Shown: positions 43,272 through 52,881 of the stretch, in pieces
Position numbering within the stretch: the stretch's first letter is position 1
How the letters are laid out: every line of letters begins with the position of its first letter
Source of the DNA: Polystyrenella longa
Lineage (GTDB): Bacteria > Planctomycetota > Planctomycetia > Planctomycetales > Planctomycetaceae
Assembly (NCBI RefSeq): GCF_007750395.1
Contig: NZ_CP036281.1
Location: 4,797,001-4,861,000 of the forward strand
Reading direction: 5' to 3'
DNA: 64,000 nucleotides
Notes under the pieces: generated by a model
Databases searched by the model: none
What the model was told of the DNA's origin: nothing
What the model saw: only the letters and a program-made list of their open reading frames with translations
Translations under genes and position numbers: made by a program

Positions 43272-44618
43272 TTACTCGACGGTGACGATGACACGTGCGT
43301 AGCGAGTCAACGCTGGTTCTCCGTCGTCAGTGACACGGCATACGAAATGCAACTCGTCGCCCGATTTTGCATCGCCAGGAACTTCAATAGATGTGGTCGG
43401 TTGATCGGCACCCGCAACATCCACTTCCTGATCGTAATCGCTGGCTTCCAGATAATAGAACCAATCGTAGCTCAACTGATCTCCATCAGGATCTTCAGTT
43501 CCGGCCAAATCCAGGTCAACCTTCGCACCGGACTTTGCTTTCACATCGGCAGGTGATTTGAGTTTCGGCTGCGGGGCGTGATTGGCGTCGGCATAATCTT
43601 TCACACACCAATCGGCACGGGCGGCCCAGTCCTGCTGGAAATCAATTGACCAGCGAACAACGCTATGCGGTTTGGTATCTTTATCTTCTTTCGTTCTCCA
43701 CCATCCTCCACGAGGATTGAAACGGCCACCCCATCCTCCGTACTCGGGGTGCTCATGTGATCGCAGACCATTAGGCACGACATGCAGGTAGGAGGGAGAG
43801 TCCCCTTCGGATCGGAACCGATCTTCTTTCGCCTCGTACATGCTGCAGAGAGGACCGTGGTCCTTGAGAATATGAGAGGTCATCCAATCCTTCTTGAAGT
43901 AAGGCTTGGATTCGTTTGTTTGAAATTTACTCCAACCGTAAGCGATGGCACCAAAGCTACCCCAGTCACTCAGCAGGACGGGCAATTCCGGCCATTCTTT
44001 AAGAATGTATTTCTTAAGCGTATCGTCCTGCTCAGCAATCAAATAAACGCGCGCCTTTTTGTTGACGTCAGCAATACGATCCGGATGTTTTTCCTGAATG
44101 GTTTTCAGAGCGCGTGCGATCGTGTTCGATCCGCCCCAGGCTTGCAACCAGACTTCTCTGGGGTCTTCGTCGAGCAAGACTTCCACAATAAGCTCGGAAC
44201 CGGGAGTGACTTCCTCCATCTCACCCACGTATCCAATGTTGCCCACGCGGACCTTGGACCGCAGTTCGTCGGGAGTCGGATAGCCAGAGTCGTGTTGTTT
44301 CAGTTTATCGTAAACTTGCTCGTAAGCATCCAGCTGGCGATCCAACCAACTCATCGGTTCCCAATCGTGCTCTGGATGTTGGGCATTCCCTTTCCAGTGG
44401 AATTTAGAACTGGAATGGACCAGGCCTTCGACATCCCATTCATTCGTATAGAGCAGAAAACGAACCATCGAACAGCGGTCGTCTATTTCGCCGTCGGTGG
44501 TGGCAATAACTCTCAGTCGTTGGTCGGAGCCGGTAGCTTCATTATTCGAGTCGTCTGCAGCGTGCAGACTTGAGAGTAAGAACAAACTACACAACGTCGT
44601 CAAAATCGTGATGCGCAT
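43272..44618 (-). CDS. Secreted DUF1593 (nucleoside-hydrolase-like) protein
   Basis: A 448-residue secreted protein (signal peptide ending SSLHA). The N-terminal region RLRVIATTDGEIDDRCSMVRFLLY matches the DUF1593/Sde182 family, which has a nucleoside-hydrolase-like fold; the aspartates TDGEIDD would be the metal site. The C-terminal 100 residues form an Ig-like domain (KSGAKVDLDLAGTEDPDGDQLSYDW...). Founding members were described as cellulose-binding. Start ATG has an AAAGG upstream. It precedes the FG-GAP gene in the same transcript. Precise substrate unknown. Confidence 0.83.
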   Translation of the reverse strand: MRITILTTLCSLFLLSSLHAADDSNNEATGSDQRLRVIATTDGEIDDRCSMVRFLLYTNEWDVEGLVHSSSKFHWKGNAQHPEHDWEPMSWLDRQLDAYEQVYDKLKQHDSGYPTPDELRSKVRVGNIGYVGEMEEVTPGSELIVEVLLDEDPREVWLQAWGGSNTIARALKTIQEKHPDRIADVNKKARVYLIAEQDDTLKKYILKEWPELPVLLSDWGSFGAIAYGWSKFQTNESKPYFKKDWMTSHILKDHGPLCSMYEAKEDRFRSEGDSPSYLHVVPNGLRSHEHPEYGGWGGRFNPRGGWWRTKEDKDTKPHSVVRWSIDFQQDWAARADWCVKDYADANHAPQPKLKSPADVKAKSGAKVDLDLAGTEDPDGDQLSYDWFYYLEASDYDQEVDVAGADQPTTSIEVPGDAKSGDELHFVCRVTDDGEPALTRYARVIVTVE

Positions 44619-44751
44619 CGAGTGGCCTTTATTGAATGAACGTGAATTATCTGGCGTCCATCATAGCAGGCAAAAACATCACAGATGCGCTGGAAATTGT
44701 GCAGTTTTCCGTTTTTTTCCATTTGAGAAATAGACCACCTCAGTCGCTATA

Positions 44752-45480
44752 TCAATCGTCAGTAATCTCAATCTGAGGATGCGACTTCACCAACGCCTTT
44801 ACCGTTTCTTCGGTTACGCCGGAATTGGTGATGCTGAGGAAACGAATTGCCGGGATTCTCCCGAGTTCTTCGACCATCTCATCGGTAAGCGAAACGTGAT
44901 CCAACCGCAGTGTCGTCAGTTCCTCCAGGCGAGCGAGAAACTGTATTCCCACCAAGCTCAGCTCGTTCCGGCTGAGATCAAGTTCAATCAACTCCTGCAA
45001 CTGGCTGATCTGTTCCAGCTGAGTTTCCGTCAGGTTTGTTCCAACAAGTTGAAGGCTCATCAATTCGAGTGGTTCACTTAAACAGGAAAAATCAACGTCG
45101 GTAACGGTAGCGTCACTGAGATCAAGGCGGTAGATCGCATTGAGTACCTGCATTCGTTCAGCAAGTTCCTGTAACTGCGAATCGCTAATTTCGACTTGTG
45201 GCAGTTTGACTACGTAATATCGCTTTGAATAGACCTTGCTCCCGGCGGAAGAATAATTCAGCAGAGTATATTGCTCGGTGGGAGTCGCGCGATGAATGGT
45301 TCCGCCGAGCTGAGAGACATAGCTATTGAGCGAATGCCTTCTGTAGAGTTCCCGCCCCATTGAGGCAGCAAAGACACCCACCAATAATATCAATAGAAGC
45401 GAAGGCAGAAAGAGGGAAGAATAACGCCATCGCTGATATCGAGTCAGTTCGATTTCATTTTCGATTTCAGCGTCAGTCAT
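44752..45480 (-). CDS. Membrane-anchored leucine-rich-repeat protein
   Basis: A 242-residue protein. A transmembrane helix at about residues 23-43 (SLFLPSLLLILLVGVFAASMG) precedes a C-terminal leucine-rich repeat region with about five units, e.g. LNAIYRLDLSDATVTDVDF, LIELDLSRNELSLVGIQFL, LTTLRLDHVSLTDEMV. LRR proteins of this kind are scaffolds for protein binding. The gene begins 10 bases after the nadB stop, so the two are co-transcribed, but no functional link to NAD synthesis is apparent. Confidence 0.78.
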   Translation of the reverse strand: MTDAEIENEIELTRYQRWRYSSLFLPSLLLILLVGVFAASMGRELYRRHSLNSYVSQLGGTIHRATPTEQYTLLNYSSAGSKVYSKRYYVVKLPQVEISDSQLQELAERMQVLNAIYRLDLSDATVTDVDFSCLSEPLELMSLQLVGTNLTETQLEQISQLQELIELDLSRNELSLVGIQFLARLEELTTLRLDHVSLTDEMVEELGRIPAIRFLSITNSGVTEETVKALVKSHPQIEITDD

Positions 45481-45490
45481 AGTACGCTTC

Positions 45491-47131
45491 TCAGTAGCTG
45501 GCGGTCATCCGAATATGATTTTTCATTTCCGGATTGGTTTCAGGGTGGTCACTACGGAAATGCACTCCCCGACTCTCTTCGCGAGTACGGGCAGAGATCG
45601 TGAGAAGTTGGGCGACGTGCAATAGGTTCTGCAATTCCCAACCGGTAGGAGTCGAGAATTCTCGCAGCGACACGTAACGATCCCAGAAGGCAAGCTGATT
45701 GATCGCCTCTTTCAAACCCGGGTCATCTCGTTTAATCCCCGCCTTACGCCACATTAAACTAGTCAATGCATTCTGCACATCCATCAGATTCAGATTATCT
45801 TCATGCGGAACAACGTCGGACCATTCGGAGAGAACCCCCGGGGCCGTGAACGAATCACGTTGATCGAGCGCCGCATCCGAGGCACCCCTTCCCGCTCGCA
45901 GCCCGAAGACCAGTCCTTCCAGTAAACTGTTTGAACCAAGGCGATTGGCACCATGTAATCCACTGGAAGTCACCTCACCTGCCGCCCACAATCCGGGCAG
46001 GGTGGTTTGTCCCAGCGAGTCAACTACGACCCCGCCAATCATGTAGTGGGCTCCCGGACGTACGGGAACGCGGTCATGGTGAATATCAATTCCGAATTCC
46101 CGACAGACTTGACCGATGTGCGGAAACCGTTCGTCGATCAATTTTGCTGGCAAGTGAGTCAGATCGAGATAGGTGCAGGGGTGATTCGTCTTTTCCATTT
46201 GAGCAGTAATTGAACGGCTGACGATATCCCGCGGAGCCAACTCCATCTGCGGATCGTAATCCTGCATGAACCGGTAACCGTTGCAGTCCACCAAGTAGGC
46301 ACCTTCTCCTCTTACTGCCTCAGAAATGAGGTGACGGGATCCACCGGCGATGTAGAGCACCGTCGGATGGAACTGCATCATCTCCATATCCCGCATCTCG
46401 GCACCAGCGCGGAAAGCAATGGCGTGGCCGTCGCCAGTGGCGATTGACGGGTTCGTCGTCTCTCGATAAAGCTGTCCGGCACCGCCCGTCGCAATGATAG
46501 TCTGTTTGGCCCAGACAAATGTTTTTCCATGATTAGGATTCCAGACGATCGCGCCCCGACACACACCCTCGTGCGTCAGCAAATCGATTGTATAGGTTTC
46601 TTCCCACACCTGGAGATGTTTCTGCTCTTCGCGGTTTCGGACCTGCACGTGCATCGCCCGCATAATTTCTTTGCCAGTCGCATCTCCTAAGGCGTGTGCC
46701 ACTCGTGCGTGACTGTGGCCTCCTTCTTGAGTCAGCGCGATCTCACCCGTGGTGGTGGTATCGAAGTGAGTGCCTAATGTCGCGAGTTCACGAATTCGGA
46801 CCGGGGCTTCCTCGACGACCATCTTGACGATCTCATCGTCACACAACCCTTTGCCGGCGGAGATCGTATCGGAGATATGATTGGCCACATTGTCCAGTGG
46901 ATCGAGTACGCCCGCAATTCCTCCTTGAGCATAGACACTGTTCGAGAGACCCAGGGAATCTTTGGTGACCACCACGGTTTGCAGCTTCGGATCGATCTCA
47001 AGAGCGGCCCGGATTCCGGCAATCCCTCCACCGACGATCAGCACATCGGTGAACATGTGCGGGACCCGTTTGGGATCGAACCGTGTCAGATAGCGGCGAT
47101 GAGGGGTAAATTGCAGCGGCGGAAAAACCAT
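45491..47131 (-). CDS. nadB: L-aspartate oxidase
   Basis: A 546-residue FAD flavoprotein that oxidises L-aspartate to iminoaspartate for NAD synthesis. Markers are DVLIVGGGIAGIRAAL (FAD site), SNSVYAQGGIAGVLDP, TQEGGHSHARVAHA, YMIGGVVVDSLGQT and SSGLHGANRLGSNSLLEGLVFG. Compared with E. coli NadB it has about 25 extra N-terminal residues (RRYLTRFDPKRVPH), which I recall as usual in planctomycete sequences, so ATG 47131 is kept. NadA and NadC are not nearby. The LRR gene follows 10 bases downstream. Confidence 0.95.
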   Translation of the reverse strand: MVFPPLQFTPHRRYLTRFDPKRVPHMFTDVLIVGGGIAGIRAALEIDPKLQTVVVTKDSLGLSNSVYAQGGIAGVLDPLDNVANHISDTISAGKGLCDDEIVKMVVEEAPVRIRELATLGTHFDTTTTGEIALTQEGGHSHARVAHALGDATGKEIMRAMHVQVRNREEQKHLQVWEETYTIDLLTHEGVCRGAIVWNPNHGKTFVWAKQTIIATGGAGQLYRETTNPSIATGDGHAIAFRAGAEMRDMEMMQFHPTVLYIAGGSRHLISEAVRGEGAYLVDCNGYRFMQDYDPQMELAPRDIVSRSITAQMEKTNHPCTYLDLTHLPAKLIDERFPHIGQVCREFGIDIHHDRVPVRPGAHYMIGGVVVDSLGQTTLPGLWAAGEVTSSGLHGANRLGSNSLLEGLVFGLRAGRGASDAALDQRDSFTAPGVLSEWSDVVPHEDNLNLMDVQNALTSLMWRKAGIKRDDPGLKEAINQLAFWDRYVSLREFSTPTGWELQNLLHVAQLLTISARTREESRGVHFRSDHPETNPEMKNHIRMTASY

Positions 47132-47300
47132 GATGTGCCTACATTCTAAAATCGTCTCTCCTGTAGAGAGCCATCGAGCCCGAACCTACAGCATAACCTC
47201 GATTCAGCATAACCTTGTTTGGTTTCTCAAACAATTTTCAGAACAGGTTCTCTATGACTCTGGAGACGCTATTCTTCGGCCAGGTTCAGCATTTTATAAG

Positions 47301-47356
47301 ACTGCACATTTCTCACTGCACATTTCTCACTGCACATTGCTCACTGCACATTGCTG
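47301..47356. repeat. 14-bp tandem repeat, four copies
   Basis: Units ACTGCACATTTCTC at 47301 and 47315 and ACTGCACATTGCTC/G at 47329 and 47343, differing at one or two bases. It lies in the intergenic region between nadB and the SDR gene. The role is unknown; slippage is the likely origin. Confidence 0.95.
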
Positions 47357-47395
47357 TACTTGGGCATTCGCATAATGAACGCGGCCGCATGACGA

Positions 47396-48184
47396 TCAGA
47401 TCGTCATGGAACTGAAACCACCATCGACCACCATATTGTGCCCCGTAAGAAAGCTACCCGCTCGAGGAGCCGCCATCAGCAGGATCGCTCCGGCCAGCTC
47501 TTCCGGGGTACCAAATCGCTGCATGGGAGTGTGTGTCATGATGCTGCTAACTCGTTCCTCAGTCAGGACTTTCCGATTCTGCTCCGCTGGAAAGAAACCA
47601 GGAGAAATCGCATTCACACGAATTCCGTCCGTGGCCCATTCACGAGCCAGGTTCTGCGTCAGATTTAATACGGCCGCTTTAGAGGCAGAATAAGTAAACA
47701 CTCGGGAAAGAGGTATCATCGCACTTAATGAGGCGACATTGATGATGGAGCCCTGGGTTCCTGAATCGAGCATGAACTTCGCGAAGACCTGACAGGCAAC
47801 ACGCACCCCACGCAAGTTGATGTTCATGATGCGGTCCCACTCGTCGTCTTCGATTTCGAGGAAGGGGGTGGGTGAATTGACACCCGCACCGTTGATCAAC
47901 ACGTCGCACTGGCGATCGTTCGACTTCAAATGCTCCACTAGTTTTTCCAAATCGTTCCGCGTCGTCGCATCCGCTTTGAAAAACTCGGCCTGTCCTCCCG
48001 CTGCTTCAATCGTTTTCACGATTTCAGCGCCATTGGATTCGTTTCTACCGACGATGAATGTATACGCTCCAGCCGAAGCTAAAGATTCGGCGATGGCCCC
48101 ACCTAGAACACCGGTACCTCCGATGACGATTGCGGTTTTTCCATCCAGTCCAAACAATTTTTGCAGATAGCTGGCAGAGCTCAT
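47396..48184 (-). CDS. SDR-family oxidoreductase
   Basis: A 262-residue short-chain dehydrogenase/reductase. It has the Rossmann motif GGTGVLGGAIAESLA, the NNAG-equivalent INGAGVNS, the catalytic Tyr and Lys in TYSASKAAVL near residues 164-168, and the C-terminal GHNMVVDGGF. The first motif reads GGTGxxG rather than TGxxxGxG, as in several sugar-acid and gluconate/mannonate SDRs, so a sugar-acid substrate is possible. NAD or NADP preference cannot be called with certainty. Monocistronic; it precedes a repeat-bearing intergenic region on its downstream side. Confidence 0.88.
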   Translation of the reverse strand: MSSASYLQKLFGLDGKTAIVIGGTGVLGGAIAESLASAGAYTFIVGRNESNGAEIVKTIEAAGGQAEFFKADATTRNDLEKLVEHLKSNDRQCDVLINGAGVNSPTPFLEIEDDEWDRIMNINLRGVRVACQVFAKFMLDSGTQGSIINVASLSAMIPLSRVFTYSASKAAVLNLTQNLAREWATDGIRVNAISPGFFPAEQNRKVLTEERVSSIMTHTPMQRFGTPEELAGAILLMAAPRAGSFLTGHNMVVDGGFSSMTI

Positions 48185-48285
48185 CGGTGCGTCAGATTCT
48201 TTCTATCAACGGCGCTGAAAGTCACTCTCATCGCCGCAGTCAGTTTTGATATTCAGTCAGGTTCGCCAATTGCGTAAAAGGCCAC

Positions 48286-49137
48286 TTAACCGATAAATTC
48301 GATTTCAACCGGGTTAGGAATTACGCCCTGTTCGTAACCTTTTTTCAGCAACAGTTTGACCGCTTCGCGACCTTTGTCGCCGAAGTCGACCGTATAATCG
48401 TTCACATACATGCCGACAAACTTGTCTGCTTTAGCATCGTCCAGATCGCGGCCATACTTCTGGGCATGCGCCAACGCTTCTTTGCGATTTTCGAGTCCGT
48501 AGACAATGCTCTGTTTGAGATACTCGGTGACTTCTTCCATCACTTCCTGCCCCAAGTCTTTGCGAATTGCGTTCGCGCCCAGGGGAAGGGGAAGGCCATC
48601 GGTCTCTTTGTACCACCATTCGCCTAAGTCGACGATCAGTTTAAGCCCCTGATCTGCATAGGTGAGTTGGCCTTCGTGGATGATGAGGCCGGCGTCGGCA
48701 TCGCCCCGCTCGACGATATTCAAAATTTCATCAAAGGGATGAACTTCAAACTCGAACGTATCGCCCAGAAGAAGTTTCAGAGCGAGGAAAGCGGTTGTCA
48801 TCGTACCTGGAACGGCGATTTTCTTGCCTTTGAGGTCTTCAATCGCACATTCTTCGCGAGCGACGACCATGGGACCATAATTGTCACCAATGCTCGCTCC
48901 GCAGGAGCAGATTGCATAGGTGTCGGTCATGTAGGCGTAACCGTGCAGGCTGACGGCGGTTAACTCCAACTCCCCTTTGAGTGCCCGCTTGTTGAGGGAC
49001 TCGATGTCCTGCAACTCATGGGTGAAACGATACTTGCCTGTTTCAATCTTGTCGTTCGCCAATGCATGAAACATGAAGGCGTCGTCTGGGTCGGGGCTGT
49101 GGCCAATGCGGATTAAAACTTTTTCGTCGGTCATCAT
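48286..49137 (-). CDS. mqnD: 1,4-dihydroxy-6-naphthoate synthase
   Basis: A 283-residue MqnD homologue, the late enzyme of the futalosine pathway for menaquinone. The periplasmic-binding-protein fold opens with IGHSPDPDDAFMFHAL. Family marks include AVSLHGYAYMTDTYAICSCGASIGDNYGP, KKIAVPGTMTTAFLALKL, GLIIHEGQLTYAD (with the catalytic His) and LPLPLGANAIRKDL. Length is normal and no signal peptide is present, as expected for a cytoplasmic enzyme. Two consecutive ATG codons start it. MqnA, MqnB and MqnC are not in the window. Confidence 0.93.
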   Translation of the reverse strand: MMTDEKVLIRIGHSPDPDDAFMFHALANDKIETGKYRFTHELQDIESLNKRALKGELELTAVSLHGYAYMTDTYAICSCGASIGDNYGPMVVAREECAIEDLKGKKIAVPGTMTTAFLALKLLLGDTFEFEVHPFDEILNIVERGDADAGLIIHEGQLTYADQGLKLIVDLGEWWYKETDGLPLPLGANAIRKDLGQEVMEEVTEYLKQSIVYGLENRKEALAHAQKYGRDLDDAKADKFVGMYVNDYTVDFGDKGREAVKLLLKKGYEQGVIPNPVEIEFIG

Positions 49138-49497
49138 CGCGTTCGCTTACCTGTCAAATTTCCGTAGGATAGGTCGTTTATATCAGGGAGTTCGGAGAAG
49201 TCGGTTCTGTCGAAATTCACCGGGGAGATTCACCCGGAAGCTGTCGTCTCTCCGCGGGGTCTGCTATATACTGTCAACCGATAAGCCTCGCCGAGACTAC
49301 GGTACAGTTGCCCAGATCGCGAAGTCCGCTGAACTCGCCTTCTCGGGGAAAGACGTAGCCTAACGTGCGGCCGTAAGCATCGCAACCACCACCACTCTCC
49401 GCCCTCGGCGGGGAGGGGAGAGTTTCGACCCCGCTCCCTACGGCCCAATAACCGAATTCTTTCGCCTCCCTTAACTCAAAATACAATATAAACTCGT
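49138..49497. other. Divergent region upstream of the ABC-F gene
   Basis: About 360 bases between divergent genes. Just before the ABC-F ATG there is a TACAAT box (49482-49487) with no ribosome binding site, which could give a leaderless transcript. No gene is supported. Confidence 0.45.
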
Positions 49498-51447
49498 ATG
49501 ATTTTGCTTACTGTCCAGGATCTGGTCCGACAATTCGATACAGAGCCGGTGCTGAACAAGGTCTCCTTCGATATTTCTTCTGGGGACAAAATTGGTTTAG
49601 TTGGCCCCAACGGAGCTGGCAAATCGACGCTGCTGCGCATAATGATGCGAATCGACGACGCCGATTCAGGCAGTATCGAGCACCCTGCCTCTCTTGAAAT
49701 CGCCATGCTGGAGCAAGAGGCCGATTTCGACGACAACCGCACCTTGCTCGAAGAGGCGAAGTCCGGGCTGGCTCATTTATATGAGCTACAGTCCGAATCG
49801 ATCCGCGCCGCGGAAGACATGGCGACGGTCACCGATCCGGTCCAACTCGATCGGCTGCATGCCCGGTTTGACCACCTGCAGCATGAACTCGAACGGCTCA
49901 ATGCATACAATGTCGATCACCGGGTCGACGAAGTCTTGCAGGGGCTTGGATTCACCGAGGCAGAATACGACCGACCACTCAACACCTTCAGTGGTGGTCA
50001 GCAGAACCGGGTGCTACTGGCGCGACTGCTCCTGCGTGCTCCGGACCTGATGATTCTCGACGAACCGACGAACCACCTCGACATCGACGCGACCGAATGG
50101 TTGGAATCTTACCTGTCGAGTATGAACGGCACGTTGCTGCTGGTTAGCCACGATCGGTATTTTCTTGATCGGGTCACCAATCGCACGTTCGAACTCTACA
50201 AATCCAAGTTGACGGATTACAAAGGAAACTTCTCCGCGTACTGGCGTCAACGGGAAGAACGCATTCGGTTGCAACAAAAGTCGTTTGAAAAGCAACAGGA
50301 GTTCATCGAAAAGACTTCCGACTTTATTCGCCGGAACCAGTACGGCCAGAAACATGCTCAGGCCTCCGACCGGGTTAAAAAGCTGGACCGACTCGACAAG
50401 ATCGACAATCCAACCGATTTCGACACACCCTTCATGGACTTCGCTAAAGCGGAACGGACGGGCGACTGGGTCTTCGATATTAAGGGACTCAGCAAAGGCT
50501 ACGGCGAACCTTTATTCAAAGATCTCACCTTGCAGATCGAGCGAGGAGAACGCTTGGGCGTACTGGGGCCTAACGGGTGCGGAAAATCGACGTTTCTGAA
50601 AACGCTCGTCGATGAACTGAAACCGGACACGGGCAAAATCCGCCATGGCACGAATGTCAAAATCGGCTATTACGACCAGCAGCTATCTGGGGTCGATCCG
50701 TCACTCGATGGTGTAGAAGCGGCACGACCGCTCGACAACCCGGAAATTACTCCCGGCTTCATTCGTAACTGGCTGGCCAAGTTCGGCGTGAAGGGAGATT
50801 TGGCTGTTCAGAAAGTTGGCGCAATGAGTGGGGGCGAGAAAAGTAAGGTCGCCCTGACAAGACTCGCTCTGCAATTCCCTAACGTCTTGATTCTTGACGA
50901 ACCTACGAACCACCTCGACCTGTGGGCACGGCAGTCTCTAGAAGAAGCCTTACTCCGATTCGACGGAACCATCCTCTTCGTCAGTCACGACCGGTACTTC
51001 ATAGACCAGGTCGCACGAAGCGTGCTCGTTTTTGAACCGGACAGCTGCAAATATTTCGAAGGGAACTATTCCAAGTTTCAGAAGTTCCACGAACGCCGTC
51101 GCCAGGAACAGAACAAGCCTGCGACCAACAATACAGCTAAGTCCGCCCCGGTCGAAATCGCCCCTCCGCCGGTCGAAACACCGGTTGTCACCCAGAAAAC
51201 GCCCAGCACCCCGGCAATTCCCAAATCCAAACGGAAGCGTAAATTCTCCTATCGCAAAGTGGAAGATATCGAAGTAGAAATTGCGGAGCGGGAAGAACTG
51301 AAGTCGGAGCTGGAAGCGAAATTGATTGACCCCCAAATCCAGCGTGATGGCGAGCAGGCCCGTATCGTTCGAGAGGAATATGACTCAACCTGCGATCGCC
51401 TCGAAGAACTGTTTGAACACTGGGAAGAAGCAGTCGAACTCAACTGA
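49498..51447 (+). CDS. ABC-F family ATPase
   Basis: A 649-residue soluble protein with two ABC domains and no membrane segments. Walker A motifs are GPNGAGKST and GPNGCGKST. Signatures are FSGGQQNRVLLARLL and MSGGEKSKVALTRLA. Walker B sites are LMILDEPTNHLD and VLILDEPTNHLD. The inter-domain linker is rich in Lys and Arg (the P-site tRNA interaction motif, near 260-300). A C-terminal coiled extension follows a Pro-rich linker, as in Uup. ABC-F proteins bind the ribosomal E site; some give antibiotic resistance, but most, as here, look like housekeeping translation factors. Confidence 0.92.
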   Translation: MILLTVQDLVRQFDTEPVLNKVSFDISSGDKIGLVGPNGAGKSTLLRIMMRIDDADSGSIEHPASLEIAMLEQEADFDDNRTLLEEAKSGLAHLYELQSESIRAAEDMATVTDPVQLDRLHARFDHLQHELERLNAYNVDHRVDEVLQGLGFTEAEYDRPLNTFSGGQQNRVLLARLLLRAPDLMILDEPTNHLDIDATEWLESYLSSMNGTLLLVSHDRYFLDRVTNRTFELYKSKLTDYKGNFSAYWRQREERIRLQQKSFEKQQEFIEKTSDFIRRNQYGQKHAQASDRVKKLDRLDKIDNPTDFDTPFMDFAKAERTGDWVFDIKGLSKGYGEPLFKDLTLQIERGERLGVLGPNGCGKSTFLKTLVDELKPDTGKIRHGTNVKIGYYDQQLSGVDPSLDGVEAARPLDNPEITPGFIRNWLAKFGVKGDLAVQKVGAMSGGEKSKVALTRLALQFPNVLILDEPTNHLDLWARQSLEEALLRFDGTILFVSHDRYFIDQVARSVLVFEPDSCKYFEGNYSKFQKFHERRRQEQNKPATNNTAKSAPVEIAPPPVETPVVTQKTPSTPAIPKSKRKRKFSYRKVEDIEVEIAEREELKSELEAKLIDPQIQRDGEQARIVREEYDSTCDRLEELFEHWEEAVELN

Positions 51448-51663
51448 CTTTCCGGCCTAACCAACCTGTTACACTGAACAAAAGTTTGAATGCCTCCCGC
51501 GGATTGTGGCTTTACGGCGGTGGGATCTCCATTTAAGTTTGAACAGAATAACAGTGACCTCTTTTTTCTGTGATGATTTTCACGAGAAATGTGAGGTCAC
51601 GTTGTCTCTATTCAGACGGGCTTCAGCACCCACTCCTTCTCAGATGACAGGTAACTTAGCTTC

Positions 51664-52752
51664 ATGTCCAGATCAGCCATTCTCAGTTGGTTTGCCGCGG
51701 GACTTATGTTCTGCAGCCCTGCGTTGCTTTCAGCGGAAATCAAAATCGAACGCGTCCTTGACCCGGAAGTACCAGGGGGAGCTTACAAACACCCCGCCAC
51801 TATCGAAGAACTTGCCAACGGCGATTTGTTCATCGCGTATTACGGTGGCGAGGGCGAATACGAAGGGGATACCGCCGTTTACGGTTCTCGTCTTCCTAAG
51901 GGAAAAGATAAATGGACCACCCCTAAACGTATCGCAGACACACCGGACCGCGCCGATGGTAATGGTGTCATCTGGTGCGACCCACAGGGAGTCGCCTGGT
52001 TGTTTTACGTCGTTCGCTACGGTGACACCTGGTCTGATTCGATCATTAAATACAAGTACTCGAAAGACAATGCTCATACCTGGACCGACTCGGAACTCCT
52101 CACGTTCGATAGAGGCATGATGGTCCGCTCGCAACCAATCGCGCTGAACAATGGCGACTTCCTGTTGCCGATCTATCACGAAACTGGCGATGATCGCGAA
52201 ATCGTGGGAACTGAAAGTGGCTCACTCTTCGCACGGCTCGATCCCAAAACGATGAAGTGGACTTTCACCGACATCATCCATTCGCGAATGGGCAATATTC
52301 AACCTTCCGTCGTCCAGCTTGACGATGAGAATCTTCTGGCCTACTGCCGTCGTGGAGGGGGATATGGTGCGGTACCCGATGGTTTTGTCGTCAAAACCGA
52401 ATCCCATGATGGCGGCCAAACCTGGACCGAAGGAGAGGATACCCCTTATCCGAATCCCAACTCGGCGATCGACCTGATCAAGCTGAAAAATGGGCATTTG
52501 ATGTTCATCTACAACAATAGCTTTGAAGGCCGGCGCATGCCGTTGGTCGTACGCGTTTCCACGGACAATGGCAAAACATGGCCGCACTCGCGCGTACTTG
52601 TCAACAAGCAGGGCGACAGCGCCGCTTATCCCTACATGATCCAGGCGGAAGATGGAACCATCCACGCCGTTTACACATCCGAACGCCGGACTGTCGTCAA
52701 TCACGTGACCTTCACAGAAGACGATATTCTCGGGCACAACGAAGTCGAGTAA
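51664..52752 (+). CDS. Secreted sialidase-like BNR/Asp-box protein
   Basis: A 362-residue secreted protein (signal peptide ending LLSA before EIK). Several Asp boxes are visible: SKDNAHTWTD, SHDGGQTWTE and STDNGKTWP, on a six-bladed propeller as in exo-alpha-sialidase-like and glycoside-hydrolase families. An Arg/Glu/Tyr sialidase triad is not clearly placed, so glycan hydrolysis is only probable. With no neighbour operon it stands alone and has its own terminator 56 bases later. Alternative: a planctomycete glycan-binding propeller without activity. Confidence 0.82.
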   Translation: MSRSAILSWFAAGLMFCSPALLSAEIKIERVLDPEVPGGAYKHPATIEELANGDLFIAYYGGEGEYEGDTAVYGSRLPKGKDKWTTPKRIADTPDRADGNGVIWCDPQGVAWLFYVVRYGDTWSDSIIKYKYSKDNAHTWTDSELLTFDRGMMVRSQPIALNNGDFLLPIYHETGDDREIVGTESGSLFARLDPKTMKWTFTDIIHSRMGNIQPSVVQLDDENLLAYCRRGGGYGAVPDGFVVKTESHDGGQTWTEGEDTPYPNPNSAIDLIKLKNGHLMFIYNNSFEGRRMPLVVRVSTDNGKTWPHSRVLVNKQGDSAAYPYMIQAEDGTIHAVYTSERRTVVNHVTFTEDDILGHNEVE

Positions 52753-52807
52753 ACAATCTGACTCCTGAATCTCTCGATTGAGCATCTCAGTAAAGCATTA
52801 ACACGAA

Positions 52808-52845
52808 AAACTTTCCGCATCCATTGGCGATACGGAAAGTTTTTT
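52808..52845 (+). terminator. Rho-independent terminator after the sialidase-like gene
   Basis: A 10-bp stem (AAACTTTCCG at 52808-52817 paired with CGGAAAGTTT at 52833-52842) has a 15-base loop and a following T-run. It separates this gene from the DUF2238 gene. Confidence 0.88.
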
Positions 52846-52881
52846 CGCATAATAAGGAGACAGAAACAGCAGGTTTATCAG

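Noticed and set aside
47130-47415. Two plus-strand frames over the 14-bp repeat
   Set aside because: Created by the tandem repeat; no ribosome binding site, poor composition.
51664-52752. Sialidase with a sialic-acid catabolic locus
   Set aside because: Asp boxes alone do not show sialidase activity; the catalytic arginine triad is not clear and nanE/nanK are absent nearby.
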